Below are positions 1-7,592 of a stretch of DNA of 62,623 nt, in pieces. This DNA is from Terriglobales bacterium (GTDB lineage Bacteria; Acidobacteriota; Terriglobia; Terriglobales; Acidobacteriaceae). Both the position numbers and the translations under genes were made by a program. Each line of letters begins with the position of its first letter. The stretch's first letter is position 1. Below the pieces are notes generated by a model. That model was not told the origin of the DNA, ran no database searches, and saw only the letters and a list, made by a program, of their open reading frames with translations. The DNA lies in assembly GCA_016185365.1 (NCBI GenBank), contig JACPNP010000025.1, forward strand, positions 1,074 through 63,696, given 5' to 3'.

Positions 1-30
1 GGGAACGGGAGCCGCCAGCCGAAATCCTGA

Positions 31-59
31 GCGAGGCCATAGGCCGAGTCGAAGGACCT
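31..59. repeat. REP-like dispersed sequence (CCTGAGCG...CGAAGG type)
   Basis: A short imperfect copy of the element with CTGAGCG and GTCGAAGGAC blocks. Related copies lie at 20283-20302 and 58528-58552. The cleaner copies form a CCCT...AGGG hairpin. Nothing else is seen in bases 1-85. Confidence 0.4.
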
Positions 60-85
60 CATACGGAAGACCAGATGGGAATGAA

Positions 86-162
86 TGGTAGGCCCGAATG
101 GACTCGAACCATCGACCTCTTCCGTGTCAAGGAAGCGCTCTAACCAACTGAGCTACGGGCCT
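86..162 (-). tRNA. tRNA-Val (anticodon GAC)
   Basis: The minus strand folds as a cloverleaf. The acceptor stem AGGCCCG pairs with CGGGCCT. The D-arm is GCTC-AGTTGGTTA-GAGC. The anticodon stem CTTCC/GGAAG encloses loop TTGACAC, giving anticodon GAC (valine, GTC codons). The T-arm contains TTCGAGT. The discriminator is A, and the 3' CCA is encoded in the DNA (minus strand, bases 88-86). The body without CCA is 89-162. Confidence 0.97.
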
Positions 163-269
163 ACAGGGCAGGTGGGACAGTGATTATTGTATCTGCTGCG
201 CCAAGGCCGGGCAAACCGCGCCCCGCACTTGCGCCCAACGGCTTCGCCGTCAGACAATCGGCGTAGCAC

Positions 270-632
270 ATGCACAAGCCCGGGACCAGACCGAGATCTC
301 AGCCCGCGGAGGCCGCCGAGCCCTTTGCGTCCGGCGCCATCGTCATGGTCACGCTCAACTCGCCGCGCGAAAAATACTGGGGCGCGGTGCTGGCCATCTC
401 GCCGGCAGGATTGGCGCTGCGCGGCTTCGACCTGAACTCGTTCGAGGATGTTGTCCGCCAGGTGAAGTCCGGCGACGAGGTCGCCGCCCATTCCGTGTTT
501 TTCCCCATGCACCGCGTGGAGCGCATCGAGATGGACGCGCGCGACGGCGAGATCCCTTCCATGCAGGAGCGTTACCTGTCCAAGACCGGCCACAGCAGCG
601 CACGATTGCTGCTGCCCGACGGAGGGCGATGA
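270..632 (+). CDS. Conserved hypothetical protein, about 120 aa
   Basis: A small soluble protein with no signal peptide or membrane segment. The core from about residue 26 (VMVTLNSPREKYWGAV) to residue 95 (RVERIEMD...GEIPSM) looks like a compact beta-rich domain, while the first 20 residues are low-complexity. The true start may therefore be the internal Met at residue 26. The stop overlaps the start of pgsA by ATGA (629-632), so the two are probably co-transcribed and translationally coupled. I do not recognise a named family, and no function is proposed. Confidence 0.7.
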   Translation: MHKPGTRPRSQPAEAAEPFASGAIVMVTLNSPREKYWGAVLAISPAGLALRGFDLNSFEDVVRQVKSGDEVAAHSVFFPMHRVERIEMDARDGEIPSMQERYLSKTGHSSARLLLPDGGR

Positions 633-1195
633 ACCTCGGGCAGTTGAAGTCGGCTCCCAATCAGCTCACGCTGCTGCGGCTGGTGTTCATCCCCTTCATC
701 GTCAACGCGGTGATGGAGAGCCAGTTCCGCCTGGCGCTGGGACTGTTCGTGCTCGCCGGGATCAGCGACGGGCTCGACGGCCTGCTGGCGCGCAAGATGA
801 ACCAGCGCACCGAGCTGGGCCACTATCTCGATCCCGTGGCCGATAAGCTTTTGCTCAGCACTATGTTTATCGTGCTGGCGGTGGTGCATGAGGTGCCGTG
901 GCGCATCACCATCCTGGTGCTGTGCCGCGACTTCGCCATCCTGCTGGTCTCCGCGCTGCTCTACATGACCACCAGCCTGCGCGATTTCTCGCCCAGTTTC
1001 TTCGGCAAGGCCAACACCCTGGCGCAGATCGTGGCCGCGCTGCTGGTCCTGCTGGATAAGACTGTGGACGCGGGATGGATCGCGAACGCAAGGGAAGTGA
1101 GCCTGTGGGCGGTCTTCGCCCTCACATTGATCAGCGGTTTGCATTACATCTGGCTGGTGGGAACGCGGCTGCGTGACGGCGGGAACAAGCACTGA
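629..1195 (+). CDS. pgsA: CDP-alcohol phosphatidyltransferase (PgsA-like)
   Basis: This membrane enzyme transfers a phosphatidyl group from CDP-diacylglycerol to a small alcohol. The likely product is phosphatidylglycerol phosphate, from glycerol-3-phosphate. The family signature DGxxARx8GxxxDxxxD is intact: DGLLAR, then GHYLDPVAD at about residues 50-71. Hydrophobic helices cover most of the rest. The length of 188 aa is normal for PgsA. The start overlaps the upstream hypothetical by 4 nt. Substrate identity (PgsA versus cardiolipin or inositol branches) is inferred from size and the short N-terminus, not proven. Confidence 0.88.
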   Translation: MNLGQLKSAPNQLTLLRLVFIPFIVNAVMESQFRLALGLFVLAGISDGLDGLLARKMNQRTELGHYLDPVADKLLLSTMFIVLAVVHEVPWRITILVLCRDFAILLVSALLYMTTSLRDFSPSFFGKANTLAQIVAALLVLLDKTVDAGWIANAREVSLWAVFALTLISGLHYIWLVGTRLRDGGNKH

Positions 1196-1209
1196 GCCGC
1201 AGAAGCGCG

Positions 1210-2682
1210 TTACTTCCTTTTCCAGCGCACGCCGTCTTTGGTGTCTTCCAGGATGACGCCGGCGTCCGCTAACTGATGGCGGAGCGCGTCGGAGCGTGCA
1301 TAGTCGCGCAACTTTTTCGCCTCGTTGCGTTCGGTGATCAGGGCTTCGATCTGCGCGTCACTCAATGAACTCTCCCATGGAGCAGACTGTTCGGGCGTGA
1401 GCCGGCCGACCGACTTACCCCATTCCAGGGCCGCGCGCGTGACCGCGCCATCTCGGTCTTCGAGCACGTTGAATATTTCATCGAATCGATGCAAGGCGGC
1501 GATGAGCCCGGGCACATCGTCCTTTTTCAACTCGCCGGCATCGGCCGCCGTATTGGCTTCGCGGACCAGATCGAACACCGCCCCCAGCGCGACCGCTGTG
1601 TTCAAGTCGTCATCCAATCCGGCGCGCATCTTTGATTTCGTTGCGGAGGCCAGTTCCGCCATCTTCGGATTACTGCCCGCCGGGAATTTCCCCTTTTCCA
1701 GCCGGTTTTTGAGGGTGCGCAACCGCTCGACCGAATGTGCCGCCTGCTTCAAGCCATCGAAGGTGAAGTTCAACTGCTTGGTGTAGGGGACGGACGTGAG
1801 CAGGTAGCGGATCGCCGAGGCTTTGTGTCCCATCAGCAGCAGGTCGCGCGGGGTGTAGAAGTTGCCCAGCTTCTTTGACATCTTCTCGCCTTCGACCAGC
1901 AGGAAGCGGCAATGCAGCCAGAAGCGCGCCATCGGCTTGCCGGTGAGCGACTCGGTCTGTGCGATCTCATTCTCATGATGCGGGAAGACCAGGTCTTCGC
2001 CGCCCAGATGGATGTCAAAACTGTCACCCAGGATCTCGCGGGCCATCACCGAGCACTCGATGTGCCAGCCGGGGCGTCCCGGCCCGATCTCCGTCTCCCA
2101 GAAGGCTTCACCCGGCTTGGGCGATTTCCACAGCGCGAAATCGCGTGCGTTGTCCTTCTCGTATTCATCCACATCCACGCGCGCCCCGACTTCGATGCCC
2201 GCAAAATCCTTCTTGCTCAGCTTGCCGTACTCCGGAAACTTGGCGATGCGGAAGTAATAGCTGCCGTCTTCGGTCTTATAGGCAAGCCCTTTCGCCGTGA
2301 GTTGCGCGATGAACCGCGCCATCTGCGGGATGTATTCGGTGGCGCGGGTCAGGTGCTCGGGCTGCTCCAGGCCAAGCCAGCGCATATCTTCGAGGAACGC
2401 TTCTTCGTATTTCACGGCATATTCGCGCACGCCCAGGCCGCGCTCGGCGGCGTTGCGGATGATCTTGTCATCCACATCGGTGATGTTCATCACGTGGTCG
2501 AGCTTCAGTCCGCTTTGGCGCAGGAAACGCCGCAACAGGTCCACGAATACGAAGGTGCGGAAGTTGCCGATGTGCCCGTAGTCGTACACCGTGGGCCCGC
2601 AGGAATACATGCGGACCGCGCCGGGTGAGAGCGTTTGCAGCTCCTCCACTTTGCCGCTCAGCGTGTTGTACAGGCGTACCAT
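1210..2682 (-). CDS. cysS: Cysteinyl-tRNA synthetase
   Basis: A class I aminoacyl-tRNA synthetase that charges tRNA-Cys with cysteine. The product is 490 aa, a standard length. The N-terminal SCGPTVYDYGHIGN holds the first zinc cysteine and a HIGH-type motif (HIGN). WHIECSVM and HHENEIAQ supply further zinc ligands. The KMSKS loop reads GEKMSKKLGN. The open frame extends 39 codons further upstream, but Met at 2682 (MVRLYNTLSGK) matches the family N-terminus. The extension overlaps a hairpin, so I use 2682. It converges on pgsA. Confidence 0.96.
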   Translation of the reverse strand: MVRLYNTLSGKVEELQTLSPGAVRMYSCGPTVYDYGHIGNFRTFVFVDLLRRFLRQSGLKLDHVMNITDVDDKIIRNAAERGLGVREYAVKYEEAFLEDMRWLGLEQPEHLTRATEYIPQMARFIAQLTAKGLAYKTEDGSYYFRIAKFPEYGKLSKKDFAGIEVGARVDVDEYEKDNARDFALWKSPKPGEAFWETEIGPGRPGWHIECSVMAREILGDSFDIHLGGEDLVFPHHENEIAQTESLTGKPMARFWLHCRFLLVEGEKMSKKLGNFYTPRDLLLMGHKASAIRYLLTSVPYTKQLNFTFDGLKQAAHSVERLRTLKNRLEKGKFPAGSNPKMAELASATKSKMRAGLDDDLNTAVALGAVFDLVREANTAADAGELKKDDVPGLIAALHRFDEIFNVLEDRDGAVTRAALEWGKSVGRLTPEQSAPWESSLSDAQIEALITERNEAKKLRDYARSDALRHQLADAGVILEDTKDGVRWKRK

Positions 2683-2716
2683 AGTTCGACTTTGCAACCT
2701 TTCGATAGTAACGGCG

Positions 2717-2747
2717 AAGGCCCGAATGGGCAATCCATCCGGGCCTT
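2717..2747 (-). terminator. Putative terminator hairpin after the EamA gene
   Basis: AAGGCCCG (2717-2724) pairs perfectly with CGGGCCTT (2740-2747), with further partial pairing towards the loop. It lies 36 bp past the EamA stop and before cysS. There is no strong U-tract, so termination is only likely. Confidence 0.45.
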
Positions 2748-2782
2748 CTTGAACTGAGGTGTTGCAGGGATCCGCCCGGCGA

Positions 2783-3748
2783 TTACGCCTCGGCTTCACA
2801 CGCAGGCAGGTCGGCGCGTGCCGGTGCCGGCGACTTGGCGATGTGCACCTTCGACGTAGTCACCAGGATCACGCCGGCGATGATCACGGCCGATCCCGCG
2901 AGGATATATCCGTCGACCACTTCACCCAGCACCAGCCAGCCGAGGAACACGGCCACGATCGGATTCACGTAGGCGTAAGTCGCCACCTTCGCCGTGGGCA
3001 CGTTGTCGAGCAGCCAGATGTACGCGGTGAATCCGAGCAGCGATCCGCCGATCACCAGATAGGCGACCGACCCGACCGCGCTCCCGGTCCATTCCACATG
3101 CTGGAACGCACCGGTACCGAGTGCCAGTGCGGTGTTGACCAGCCCCGCAAGCAGCATCTGCCATCCCGTAGAGGTGAACGCATCAATACTCAGCTTGGAG
3201 CGTTTCGAGATCAACGATCCCGTCACCCAACTCAGGGATGCGCCGAACAGCGCCAGACTCGCCCACAACTCCATGCGTCCCAGGGCGGAGGTTGCCTGCA
3301 ACTTGGGCCAGAGCAGGACCACCATGCCCACCGTTCCTAATCCGAGGCCGAATACGCCTCGGCCGGAGAGCCGGTCGCTCTTCAGGATCCAGGCCTCGAT
3401 CAATGCGACCCAGATAGGTGTGGCGCAAAGCAACAACGCGGCAACGCCGCTGGAGATGTATTTTTCCGACCAGCCCACCACCACGTTGCCTCCGGTCAAA
3501 AGCAACACTCCGATCACACCGAGGCGCAGCAATTCGCCGCTCGTGGCCGGAAGCACCTTGCGTCCGGTCCACGCGCACCACGCCAGCATGAGCGCGCCAG
3601 CGGCAACGAAGCGGGTGGAACCCATCACCAGCGGAGACATGTGCCGCACCGCGACCGCGATGGCCATGAACGTGGAGCCCCAAAGGACATAGAGCATGGC
3701 AAAGGCGATCAGGATACGGATCCGGTGCCGGCGAAGGAATGGGGTCAT
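2783..3748 (-). CDS. EamA/DMT-family inner-membrane transporter
   Basis: A drug/metabolite-transporter superfamily permease of 321 aa with about ten hydrophobic helices in two repeated EamA halves. Family-typical stretches are visible, such as LYVLWGSTFMAI in the first helix, LLLCATPIWVALIEA closing the first half, and GFTAYIWLLDNVPTAK in the second. Members export amino acids, sugars or small metabolites by proton exchange, and the substrate cannot be told from sequence. The gene stands alone on the minus strand. Its divergent upstream region (3749-3912) holds nothing I can identify. Confidence 0.88.
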   Translation of the reverse strand: MTPFLRRHRIRILIAFAMLYVLWGSTFMAIAVAVRHMSPLVMGSTRFVAAGALMLAWCAWTGRKVLPATSGELLRLGVIGVLLLTGGNVVVGWSEKYISSGVAALLLCATPIWVALIEAWILKSDRLSGRGVFGLGLGTVGMVVLLWPKLQATSALGRMELWASLALFGASLSWVTGSLISKRSKLSIDAFTSTGWQMLLAGLVNTALALGTGAFQHVEWTGSAVGSVAYLVIGGSLLGFTAYIWLLDNVPTAKVATYAYVNPIVAVFLGWLVLGEVVDGYILAGSAVIIAGVILVTTSKVHIAKSPAPARADLPACEAEA

Positions 3749-3912
3749 ACCGTCAAAGACTGCTACGGAAGTTAGCTGAATATCTGACGCGGATGGGATG
3801 TGATTTGACTCAAAAATCGCGTGAAAAATTTAGATATGGCACATAAGAAAAATCTATCGCCGGTCGCCCACGCGGGTCTATCCGCTTCTTGCTCCGGAAC
3901 TCGGCATGTCCG

Positions 3913-4242
3913 TCATTTTTCGCCGCCCGGCGGGCCCCAGAACACCACCCAAACCGCAAGGTCATCGGTGAAATCCTCGAAGCGGTGGACGGCGCCGGCA
4001 GGGACGAAGAGGGAATCGCCTACACCGAAACTGAGCCGTTGTTCATTCACGACGAATGCACCGCTCCCGCTGACCACAAAATAGAGTTCATCCTGCTGGT
4101 GGGGCTGCTGCGGATCGGTCCCGCGAGGCGCATAGACCTCGAGGATCATGGTCCCGTGGCGGAACAGGGTTGCGAATCGTTTGCCATCAGGAGTGGGGAG
4201 TTGCGTGAGACCCTCGGAGACCGGAAATCGGTAGCGGCTCAT
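3913..4242 (-). CDS. Small cupin-domain protein
   Basis: A single-domain cupin of 109 aa. Motif 1 is degenerate but recognisable (QPHQQDELYFVVSGSGAF, giving His and Glu ligands). Motif 2 is GDSLFVPAGAVHRFED with the last metal His. Such proteins bind a metal and a small ligand or act as simple isomerases or sensors, so no specific reaction is claimed. The frame is open to 4281, but Met at 4242 (MSRYRFPV) gives the compact domain without a basic leader and is preferred. It is divergent from a promoter at 4266-4294. Confidence 0.8.
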   Translation of the reverse strand: MSRYRFPVSEGLTQLPTPDGKRFATLFRHGTMILEVYAPRGTDPQQPHQQDELYFVVSGSGAFVVNEQRLSFGVGDSLFVPAGAVHRFEDFTDDLAVWVVFWGPPGGEK

Positions 4243-4265
4243 CATTTGACTATACCCGGAGGGGG

Positions 4266-4294
4266 TTACGCGGCGCCGCAAACAGGGCTATAAT
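4266..4294 (+). promoter_or_regulatory. Sigma70-like promoter before a small ORF
   Basis: A perfect TATAAT -10 lies at 4289-4294, with TTACGC at 4266-4271 as a weak -35 and a 17-bp spacer. The predicted start falls near 4301, just before a ribosome site (GGAGAA) and ATG at 4307. Confidence 0.5.
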
Positions 4295-4306
4295 GAACGG
4301 AGAATC

Positions 4307-4444
4307 ATGTCACGGCGCCGCTCCAACTCGTCCCACTATTGGAACCACAAACCGGAGTGCTGGCTGGGCGGATTGTGCTGCCCGCGCCGCCATCTGGCCG
4401 TGTTGCCTACACAAGTGCGCCCCAGTCTGTTCGGCAGCGACTAA
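4307..4444 (+). CDS. Candidate small Cys/Arg-rich protein, 45 aa
   Basis: A 45-codon frame (start MSRRRSNSSHYW, middle CWLGGLCCPRRH, end FGSD) follows a consensus TATAAT and a GGAGAA ribosome site 6 nt before the ATG. It has three cysteines and a basic N-terminus, and no membrane segment. I do not recognise it. It could be a true microprotein, or the transcript may simply be the 5' leader of the aminotransferase gene that starts 118 bp downstream. Confidence 0.4.
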   Translation: MSRRRSNSSHYWNHKPECWLGGLCCPRRHLAVLPTQVRPSLFGSD

Positions 4445-4562
4445 TCCCCAACGAATTTCTCCTGTGCCGTAGTGTGTCCCGATTTTTACCCGGGGCCAAG
4501 AACCACTTTTTCCGATCCGCATGGGCCGAACCCGTGGGCTGGATCCACCAAAGGACATAACC

Positions 4563-5948
4563 ATGACTGTGATGAATGAGGCCGCAGTACGCGCGGGTGG
4601 TCCCGTGCTGAAGATGCCGATCCCCGGCCCCAATGCCAAACGTGTGCTTGAGGCCGACGCGCGGCTGATCTCCCCGAGCTACACCCGCTCCTATCCGATG
4701 GTCGCCAAGAAGGGCGCCGGCGCTCTGGTGGAGGACGTGGATGGAAACATCTTCCTTGACTTCGCCGCCGGCATCGCCGTCTGCAGCACCGGACACTGTC
4801 ATCCCGAGGTCGTGGCCGCGATCCAGAAGCAGGCCGCCGAGCTGATCCATATCTCCGGCACCGACTTCTATTACGAGAACATGACCACGCTGGCCGAGCG
4901 CCTTTCGAAGCTGGCGCCCTGGAAGGGGCCGTCGAAGGTCTATTACGGCAACTCCGGCACGGAAGCCGTGGAAGCGGCCATGAAGCTGGCGCGTTACCAC
5001 ACCCAGCGTCCGTACATCATCGCGTTCTACAACGCGTTCCACGGACGCACCATGGGCGCGCTCTCGCTCACGTCGTCGAAGCCGCAGCAGCGCCGCCGCT
5101 TCACGCCGCTGGTCCCGGGCGTGACCCACATACCGTATCCGCATGTGTACCGGCAGATCGGCAACCACGCCTCGCGCCAGGAGCAGGAGGCCTATGCCAT
5201 CAGTTGCGCCAAGTTCATCGAAGACAAGCTCTTCAAGACCACACTGCCGCCGGAAGAGGTCGCGGCCATCGTCCTGGAACCGATCCAGGGCGAAGGCGGC
5301 TACGTGCCGGCGCCGGCGGTGTTCATGCAGGAACTGCGCCGCATCTGCGACGCGAACGGCATTCTGTTGGTCGCCGACGAAGTGCAATCCGGCGCGGGTC
5401 GCACCGGCAAGATGTGGGCCATCCAGCACACCGGCGTGGAGCCGGACATCATCACCTCCGCCAAAGGCATTGCCAGCGGCATGCCCCTGGGCGTGATGAT
5501 GTCAAAGGCACACATTATGGATTGGGTGCCGGGATCGCATGCCTCCACATTCGGCGGCAATCCGGTGTGCATCGCCGCATCACTGGCCACGCTCGATGTC
5601 CTGGAGCGCGAAGCCATCAAGAACGCCGAGACCACCGGCGCCTACATGAAACAGCGCATGAAGACCTGGGTGGAAAAGTACGCGATCGTAGGCGACGTTC
5701 GCGGCCAGGGCCTGATGCTGGGCGTGGAACTGGTGAAAGACAAACGCACCCGCGAGCAAGCCAAGGCCGAGCGCGACCGCATCGTGGACGTACTCGCGTT
5801 CGAGCGCGGCGTGCTCATGCTGGGCTGCGGAGAAAATACCATCCGTCTCTCCCCGCCGCTCATCATTAACAAGGACCAGGCGGACATCGCGCTGGACGTG
5901 CTCGAGGAGTGCATCGGCATCGTCGACCGCGAAGTCGCCGCCAAGTAG
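4563..5948 (+). CDS. Class III PLP aminotransferase (acetylornithine/GABA type)
   Basis: A fold-type I PLP enzyme that moves an amino group from an omega-amine (4-aminobutyrate, ornithine or a similar donor) to a keto acid. The product is 461 aa. Visible family marks are YGNSGTEAVEAAMKLAR (phosphate loop), FYNAFHGRT, VLEPIQGEGGY, LLVADEVQSGAGRTG (cofactor Asp) and ITSAKGIASGMPLG with the Schiff-base Lys. The frame is open from 4521, but Met at 4563 follows AAAGGAC at normal spacing. The MOSC gene starts 12 bp downstream, so the two are probably co-transcribed. GABA versus acetylornithine specificity is undecided. Confidence 0.9.
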   Translation: MTVMNEAAVRAGGPVLKMPIPGPNAKRVLEADARLISPSYTRSYPMVAKKGAGALVEDVDGNIFLDFAAGIAVCSTGHCHPEVVAAIQKQAAELIHISGTDFYYENMTTLAERLSKLAPWKGPSKVYYGNSGTEAVEAAMKLARYHTQRPYIIAFYNAFHGRTMGALSLTSSKPQQRRRFTPLVPGVTHIPYPHVYRQIGNHASRQEQEAYAISCAKFIEDKLFKTTLPPEEVAAIVLEPIQGEGGYVPAPAVFMQELRRICDANGILLVADEVQSGAGRTGKMWAIQHTGVEPDIITSAKGIASGMPLGVMMSKAHIMDWVPGSHASTFGGNPVCIAASLATLDVLEREAIKNAETTGAYMKQRMKTWVEKYAIVGDVRGQGLMLGVELVKDKRTREQAKAERDRIVDVLAFERGVLMLGCGENTIRLSPPLIINKDQADIALDVLEECIGIVDREVAAK

Positions 5949-5959
5949 GAGGAGCTGCC

Positions 5960-6619
5960 ATGAGTGAAGGGACCGTTGTAGCCATCCATATCGCGTCCGC
6001 TTCGTTGGAGGCGATGCGACCGGTGGAGTCGGTCCGCGCCGTACCCGGTGCGGGCCTCGCCGGTGACCGGTACTTCGACAATAAGGGGACGTTCTTCCGT
6101 GACGAAAAGCCGCGGGCGGACAAGGAAGTCACGCTCATCGAGCAGGAAGCCCTGGACGCCCTGCAGCGCGAGTACAACATCGAGCTGTTGCCGCACGAAA
6201 GCAGGCGCAACCTCATGACCAGCGGCGTGTCTCTGAATCACCTGGTGGGACGCGAGTTCAACGTGGGCGGAGCGCGCTTGAAGGGCATCCGCCTGTGCGA
6301 ACCGTGCGGCCATCTTGAACGGATCACCGCTCGAAACCTTAAGGGGCTGGTCCATCGTGGCGGTCTGCGGGCGCAGGTGCTCAACGAGGGTGAGATCCGT
6401 GTGGGCGATCCCATTGTGGTGCATCCGTCCACCGCGAAACGCTTCAGTCCGGATTTTCTGGCATTCGTGAAGGCGCTGGGCGGCCCGGATTGTCCCGGAG
6501 GGCCGGCACACTGCTCGGGACCGATTGGATTGAGAAAAAGCGCCCGGCCCTCCGGGCGCGTTTTTCTTGAACAGAGAACTCAAGGATTTGAGGGGAACAC
6601 TTGCTCTTCTGAGCTATGA
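5960..6619 (+). CDS. MOSC-domain protein with extended C-terminus
   Basis: The MOSC domain is the C-terminal domain of molybdenum cofactor sulfurases and of YiiM-like proteins that handle Mo-cofactor or bind sulfur through a conserved Cys. It is seen here from about residue 10 to 150 (LAGDRYFDNKGT, HESRRNLMTSGVSLNHL, LCEPCGHLE with the Cys, VHRGGLRAQVL, VGDPIVV). The start is set by a strong TAGGAGGAG at 5946-5954. The last 30 residues are translated from a perfect terminator hairpin (6535-6565) and beyond. A stop has probably been lost by frameshift, or the tail is not native. A TGA lies just before the hairpin in another frame. Confidence 0.85.
   Translation: MSEGTVVAIHIASASLEAMRPVESVRAVPGAGLAGDRYFDNKGTFFRDEKPRADKEVTLIEQEALDALQREYNIELLPHESRRNLMTSGVSLNHLVGREFNVGGARLKGIRLCEPCGHLERITARNLKGLVHRGGLRAQVLNEGEIRVGDPIVVHPSTAKRFSPDFLAFVKALGGPDCPGGPAHCSGPIGLRKSARPSGRVFLEQRTQGFEGNTCSSEL
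6535..6565 (+). terminator. Rho-independent terminator inside the MOSC reading frame
   Basis: The stem GCGCCCGG (6540-6547) pairs with CCGGGCGC (6552-6559) around loop CCCT. It is preceded by five A and followed by G and five T. This is a textbook, potentially bidirectional terminator. It lies inside the annotated MOSC frame, whose stop is 54 bp further on. Confidence 0.85.
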
Positions 6620-6626
6620 TTCGAGG

Positions 6627-7131
6627 ATGATTCGTAGTCGCTGCGTGCTTCTCTCCCTTTTCATTTTTTCAGTCTCCTGCGTGGCTCAAGTTGTCATTCC
6701 ACAGCTGGAGCCGATCAGTTCTACCCCTACGAAGTCGGGAGGTTCTTGCTCCATCCGGCACGGCCTTCAGCGAGGACATCAAAGAATGCCTCTCAAAGAG
6801 AGTCATGCCACGCATCAGGGAGAACTGGTTTGCGATCATTCCTCAAGTGGCCCGTCCACCTCAAAGTAAGCAAGGGCGAGTAGTGATTGTTTTCGTTATT
6901 CTCAAGTCCGGGAAAATCAAAGAAATTCACTTGGATACCACATCCGGAGACAAAGTCCTCGACCGCGCCGCGTTTGGTGGGGTTTCCGTTTCGAATCCAT
7001 TCGATCCACTTCCTGCGTCCTATAAGGCGGCCGAGTTGGAGCTTAAGGTCAACTTCTGCTACAACCCGGCAAAACCGGATTCAGGGGCACCTCTTGTTCC
7101 AAGCGAGACGGACGCTAAGGACAAGAAGTGA
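6627..7131 (+). pseudogene. Secreted TonB C-terminal-domain protein, frameshifted
   Basis: Two frames together make one protein. Met at 6627 opens a signal peptide (MIRSRCVLLSLFIFSVSCVAQ) read to about 6745. The domain then continues one frame over, from EVLAPSGTAFSEDIKECL to the stop at 7129-7131. It includes MPRIRENWFAI, VVIVFVILKSGKIKEIHL and FDPLPASYKAAELELKVNF, typical of the TonB-C fold that contacts outer-membrane receptors or acts as a periplasmic module. The switch lies near 6725-6750, around a G-run. A sequencing error is as likely as true decay. The stop overlaps the yraN start. Confidence 0.75.
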
Positions 7132-7577
7132 TGTCCGGACGTCTCACCCACGCTCTGATCCGCACGCTCGACCGCGCCGCCGTATTCCTTGGCCGTGTTG
7201 ACGCGCGTCCCGGTCGGCACATCACCGGCGCGCGCGGGGAAGAAGAGGCTTATTTTTTCCTGCGCAGGCTGGGCTACATGATGGTGGCGCGTAATTACCG
7301 CTCCGCCCGGCGCAAGGGCGAGATCGACCTGATCGGTTATGACGGGGACACGCTGTGTTTCATCGAGGTGAAGACCCGCGCAGCGGATGCCCTCATCTCC
7401 GCCGAGGCCGCCGTCGACTTCGAAAAGCAGCGCGACCTGAGCCGTGTGGCCCGCGAATACCTGCACCGCGTCCGCCCGGCGACAAAGTTCCGTTTTGACG
7501 TGGTCACGGTGTACAACGACGCGGGCGCGGACACGCCACGGCTGGCGCTGCTCAAGGACGCATTCACCATCAAGTAG
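7131..7577 (+). CDS. YraN family (UPF0102) endonuclease-like protein
   Basis: A 148-149 aa protein of the UPF0102 family, with a restriction-endonuclease-like fold and no settled role. The catalytic-type signature is clear: GARGEEEAYFFLRRLGY, then RRKGEIDLIGYDGDTLCFIE with VKTR (E/D...ExK). GTG at 7128 or ATG at 7131 may start it, and both overlap the stop of the TonB-like gene. galT follows after 15 bp, suggesting one transcript. Confidence 0.88.
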   Translation: MSGRLTHALIRTLDRAAVFLGRVDARPGRHITGARGEEEAYFFLRRLGYMMVARNYRSARRKGEIDLIGYDGDTLCFIEVKTRAADALISAEAAVDFEKQRDLSRVAREYLHRVRPATKFRFDVVTVYNDAGADTPRLALLKDAFTIK

Positions 7578-7592
7578 AATGGAGTCCGGTCT

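Noticed and set aside
86-162. tRNA as an integration (att) site of a genomic island
   Set aside because: No integrase gene and no repeated tRNA 3' end are seen in the window.
2683-2799. Longer N-terminus for cysS
   Set aside because: The extension crosses a perfect hairpin and has no similarity to CysRS, whose normal start is at 2682.
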